DNA of 7,067 nucleotides from Paracoccaceae bacterium (GTDB taxonomy: Bacteria; Pseudomonadota; Alphaproteobacteria; Rhodobacterales; Rhodobacteraceae): positions 1 through 7,067 of the forward strand of contig JALORM010000089.1 in assembly GCA_025458985.1 (NCBI GenBank), read 5' to 3'. Below, one piece after another: positions 4,937-7,067 of this stretch (position 1 is the first letter of the stretch; each line of letters opens with the position of its first letter). The translations under genes were made by a program, and so were the position numbers. The notes beneath the pieces are model-generated. The model saw nothing but the letters and a program-made list of their open reading frames with translations. It did no database searches and was not told where the DNA came from.

Positions 4937-6105
4937 TGCAGGTCGGCGAAGGCGGCCGAAAGCCGCTCGGCGGCCTCTTCGACCACCGCGCGCGGTGCGG
5001 CGAGGTTGAAGCGCAGGAAGCTCTCGCCGCCCAGGCCGAAGCTCGGCCCGTGGTTCACGGCGATCCTGGCGTCCTTCTCGACCCGCGCGGTGAACTCGGC
5101 GGGCGCCATCCCGGTGCCGGCGAAGTCCACCCAGGCCAGGTAGGTCGCCTCCAGCGGCATCGACCGCACCCCGGGAATTGCGTTCACCCGGTCGTCGAAG
5201 ACCCGGCGGTTGCCGTCGAGGTAGCGCGTCAGGTCGTCCACCCACGCCGCCCCTTCGGGCGAATAGGCCGCCGTTGCCATGAACAGGCCGAAGGAATTGG
5301 GCGAGATGCCCAGTGCCGCCATCCGCTGCCCGAAGGCTGCGCGCAAGGCAGGGTCGGGGACGATCACGTTGCCGATGTGGCTGCCCGCGATGTTGAAGGT
5401 CTTGGTGGTGGCCGTCATCATCACCAGCCGGTCGGCGATCTCGGGCGCGGCCAGGGTCATCGGCACATGCCTGTGGCCCGGCATGATCAGGTCGTGGTGG
5501 ATCTCGTCAGACACCAGGATCAGGTCGTGGCGCAGGCAGAAGTCGGCCAGCGCGCGCAGCTCTTCCCGGCTCCAGACCCGGCCGCCGGGGTTGTGGGGCG
5601 AACACAGGATGGTCATGCGCTCGTCGCCCGTCATCAGCGCGTCGTAGGCACCGAAATCCATCTCGTAGCGGCCGCCCTTCAGCGCCAGAGGCAGTTCGCG
5701 CACCTCGCGCCCCGCGGCGCGGATCACGCGCGCAAAGGCATGGTAGACGGGGGTGAACAGAACCACCGCGTCGCCCGGCTTGGTCCAGGTGTCGACGCAC
5801 AGCGCCGTGCCGTTGACGAGGCCATGGGTCGAGAAGATCGCGTCCGGGTCGACCTCCCAGCCGTGGCGTTCGCGCATCCACCATGAGATCGCCGCCCGGT
5901 ACTTCGCGTCGTCACCGAAGTAGCCGTAGACGCCATGGTCGACCATCGCCTGCACGGCGGCGCTGACACAGGCGGGGGGCCGGAACTCCATGTCGGCGAC
6001 CCACATCGCGATGCCGTCGTCGGCTGGCACGCCGTAGAGCCGCTCCATCATGTCCCATTTCACGCAATGGGTGCCGCGGCGGTCGATGATCTCGTCGAAG
6101 CTCAT
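4933..6105 (-). CDS. patB: PLP-dependent C-S beta-lyase / aminotransferase, MalY/PatB family
   Basis: 390 residues, the family's standard size. Family members are fold-type I PLP enzymes that split cystathionine or cysteine to a keto acid, ammonia and a thiol; some also act in regulation (MalY of E. coli). Visible signatures: MWVADMEFRPP (34-44), typical of MalY/PatB; TPVYHAF (118-124); SPHNPGGRVW (169-178) with Asn172; SDEIHHDLI (199-207) with Asp200, which contacts the pyridine nitrogen; Lys235 in TATTKTFNIAGSHIGN, the Schiff-base lysine; and Arg365 in FLRFN, the carboxylate-binding arginine. All key residues are intact. The start is ATG at 6105 with GGAGG (6111-6115) 5 bases upstream. It is the first gene of a minus-strand pair, with its stop overlapping the L,D-transpeptidase start by 4 bases, and is divergent from the deformylase genes. 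The exact substrate (cystathionine or another amino acid) cannot be read from sequence. Confidence 0.94.
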   Translation of the reverse strand: MSFDEIIDRRGTHCVKWDMMERLYGVPADDGIAMWVADMEFRPPACVSAAVQAMVDHGVYGYFGDDAKYRAAISWWMRERHGWEVDPDAIFSTHGLVNGTALCVDTWTKPGDAVVLFTPVYHAFARVIRAAGREVRELPLALKGGRYEMDFGAYDALMTGDERMTILCSPHNPGGRVWSREELRALADFCLRHDLILVSDEIHHDLIMPGHRHVPMTLAAPEIADRLVMMTATTKTFNIAGSHIGNVIVPDPALRAAFGQRMAALGISPNSFGLFMATAAYSPEGAAWVDDLTRYLDGNRRVFDDRVNAIPGVRSMPLEATYLAWVDFAGTGMAPAEFTARVEKDARIAVNHGPSFGLGGESFLRFNLAAPRAVVEEAAERLSAAFADLQ

Positions 6106-6123
6106 GGCGTCCTCCCTGCCGCC

Positions 6124-6151
6124 AAGCTACGCGGGGCGGCCGCAAGCGCAA
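6124..6151 (-). promoter_or_regulatory. Candidate promoter of the patB-L,D-transpeptidase unit
   Basis: On the minus strand TTGCGC (6151-6146), a 16-base spacer and TAGCTT (6129-6124) give a sigma-70-like promoter. Initiation near 6117 would leave a leader of about 12 bases that contains the GGAGG site. Its -35 is the mirror image of the -35 proposed for def, 6 bases away. Confidence 0.4.
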
Positions 6152-6170
6152 GGCCCGTTGCGCGGCCGCC
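6135..6170. repeat. Bulged inverted repeat centred in the patB-def divergent region
   Basis: Outer arms GGCGGCC (6135-6141) and GGCCGCC (6164-6170), and inner arms GCGCAA (6146-6151) and TTGCGC (6158-6163), together give 13 potential base pairs around a 6-base centre, with a 4-base bulge on the left. The inner arms coincide with the two proposed back-to-back -35 elements, so the symmetry may reflect the promoters, an operator, or both. Confidence 0.5.
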
Positions 6171-6186
6171 GGGCTTCGCCTAAATC
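6158..6186 (+). promoter_or_regulatory. Candidate promoter of the deformylase genes
   Basis: TTGCGC (6158-6163), a 17-base spacer and TAAATC (6181-6186) form a sigma-70-like promoter. Transcription would be expected to begin at 6192-6193, on or next to the A of the def ATG. No Shine-Dalgarno sequence is visible upstream of that ATG, consistent with a leaderless message. Confidence 0.45.
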
Positions 6187-6192
6187 CGCGCC

Positions 6193-6714
6193 ATGAGCCT
6201 GCGCCCGATCCTGATCCATCCCGACCCGCGCCTGAAGAAGGTGGCCGACCCCGTGACCGAGGTCACGCCCGAGCTGCGCCGGCTGGCCGACGACATGCTG
6301 GAAACCATGTACGACGCGCCGGGCATTGGCCTCGCCGCGCCGCAGGTCGGCCAGTCTGTCCGGCTGATCGTGATGGACTGCATGAAGAAGGAAGGCGAGG
6401 CGCCCCGGCCGATGGCCCTCTTCAACCCCGAAGTCACCTGGTCCTCGGACGAGCGCAGCGTCTACGAGGAAGGCTGCCTGTCGATCCCCGAGGTCTACAA
6501 CGACATCGAGCGCCCGGCCGAGGTGAAGGTGCGCTGGCTGTCGCCCGAGGGCGCGGTGCAGGAAGAGCACTTCAAGGGCCTCTGGGCGACCTGCGTCCAG
6601 CACGAGATCGACCACCTGAACGGGCGGCTCTTCATCGACTACCTCAGCCCGCTCAAGCGCCAGCTGATCACGCGGAAGATGGAGAAGCTGAAGCGCGACC
6701 GCGCGCGGGCCTGA
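6193..6714 (+). CDS. def: Peptide deformylase (canonical copy)
   Basis: 173 residues, the normal length. It removes the formyl group from the N-terminal methionine of new proteins in the cytoplasm, usually with Fe2+. All three family motifs are intact: GIGLAAPQ (44-51), EGCLSIP (93-99) with metal ligand Cys95, and QHEIDHLNG (136-144) with ligands His137 and His141 and catalytic Glu138. The C-terminal tail is Lys/Arg-rich (SPLKRQLITRKMEKLKRDR), as in typical type I enzymes. The ATG begins the usual SLRPILIHPDPRL opening and is the only sensible start, though it lacks a Shine-Dalgarno. It is the first of two tandem deformylase genes, with 3 bases between its TGA and the next GTG. In related bacteria fmt often follows, but that lies beyond the window. 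Confidence 0.97.
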   Translation: MSLRPILIHPDPRLKKVADPVTEVTPELRRLADDMLETMYDAPGIGLAAPQVGQSVRLIVMDCMKKEGEAPRPMALFNPEVTWSSDERSVYEEGCLSIPEVYNDIERPAEVKVRWLSPEGAVQEEHFKGLWATCVQHEIDHLNGRLFIDYLSPLKRQLITRKMEKLKRDRARA

Positions 6715-6717
6715 GGC

Positions 6718-7067
6718 GTGGCGGTCCGGCCGATCCTGCTCTGGCCCGACCCGCGGCTCCGCCGCGCCGCCGACCCGTTGCCCGAGGTGACCGATGCAGT
6801 CCGCGCGGTCTGGGACGACATGATCCACACGATGGAGGCGATGCCGGGCGTCGGCCTCGCCGCGCCTCAGATCGGGGTCATGCTGCGGCTGGCGGTCGTC
6901 GATGCGTCGGACACGCGCGGCCAAGCGGTGCGGCTCGCGAACCCCGAGGTGGTCGCCGCCTCGGCCGTGCTGCGCGCCCATGACGAGGGCAGCCCCTGCC
7001 TGCCCGGGGTCTCGGCCCGGCTGGAGCGCCCGGCCGAGGTGACGGTGCGGTTCCTGAACGCGGCCGG
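6718..7067 (+). CDS. Peptide deformylase-like paralogue with altered motif II (partial, runs off the window)
   Basis: 116 codons are visible from a GTG start 3 bases after the def stop; the 3' end is cut. The protein aligns with the first deformylase from the start: VRPILLWPDPRLRRAADP against LRPILIHPDPRLKKVADP, and motif I GVGLAAPQ (44-51) is intact. Motif II differs: where canonical enzymes have EGCLSLP, this one reads EGSPCLP (90-96). The metal-ligand Cys position is therefore Ser92, and a Cys appears two residues later at 94. Motif III, with the His ligands and catalytic Glu, would lie beyond the edge. No separate Shine-Dalgarno is seen, so translation is probably coupled to def. The frame is open throughout with normal codon bias, arguing for a maintained gene, not a decaying copy. 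Activity as a deformylase is doubtful; it may have another metal site or role. Confidence 0.88.
   Translation, partial: MAVRPILLWPDPRLRRAADPLPEVTDAVRAVWDDMIHTMEAMPGVGLAAPQIGVMLRLAVVDASDTRGQAVRLANPEVVAASAVLRAHDEGSPCLPGVSARLERPAEVTVRFLNAA

Noticed and set aside
4930..5886. Plus-strand open frame (318 codons) opposite patB
   Set aside because: It lies opposite a complete PLP enzyme with all catalytic residues and shows no family motif of its own.
6127..6981. Minus-strand open frame (284 codons) opposite the deformylase genes
   Set aside because: It spans two plus-strand genes and their junction, and its composition (His/Arg/Asp/Val) is typical of an antisense shadow.
6718..7067. Second deformylase as a pseudogene
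   Set aside because: The frame is open to the window edge with normal codon bias and conserved motif I; only motif II is changed, and the 3' part cannot be seen.
1..7067. Mobile element, CRISPR array, tRNA or rRNA
   Set aside because: I found no transposase or integrase motifs, no regularly spaced direct repeats, and no tRNA- or rRNA-like sequence; composition is even across the window.

Overview
The window looks like ordinary chromosomal core sequence from a high-GC alphaproteobacterium, most likely Rhodobacterales. The evidence is the strong G/C third-position bias in every real gene, the gene types (fused aerobic CobL, a PatB/MalY-type lyase, tandem peptide deformylase paralogues) and short CTTC-loop-GAAG hairpins between genes. 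The lineage is inferred from overall resemblance, not from a search. I see no mobile element, CRISPR array, tRNA, rRNA or phage gene.

Layout, left to right. Positions 1-147 are the 3' end of folC (+). It converges on a lytic murein transglycosylase (230-1408, -), and two related hairpins sit between the stop codons. Upstream of the transglycosylase on the same strand is a xi-class glutathione transferase, probably a glutathionyl-hydroquinone reductase (1504-2493, -). It is divergent from cobL (2640-3833, +), the fused CbiE-CbiT methyltransferase/decarboxylase of aerobic cobalamin synthesis. A hairpin with a short T run follows cobL. Next is a single small unrecognised gene (3947-4309, +) with its own promoter-like sequence.

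That small gene converges on a two-gene minus-strand unit: a PLP-dependent PatB/MalY-type C-S lyase or aminotransferase (4933-6105), whose stop codon overlaps the start of a membrane-anchored YkuD L,D-transpeptidase (4403-4936). This unit is divergent from two tandem peptide deformylase genes on the plus strand. The first (6193-6714) is canonical. The second (from 6718, cut by the window edge) has an altered metal-binding motif.

The genes do not form one pathway. Two act on peptidoglycan (transglycosylase, L,D-transpeptidase). FolC and deformylase both touch one-carbon and formyl metabolism, but at opposite ends of the window. CobL stands alone, without other cobalamin genes in view. No new multi-gene system is evident. 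The points most worth a second look are the second deformylase with its displaced cysteine, the compact divergent promoter in front of the first deformylase with a possible leaderless transcript, the small unknown gene with a heat-shock-like promoter, and the paired hairpins after folC.
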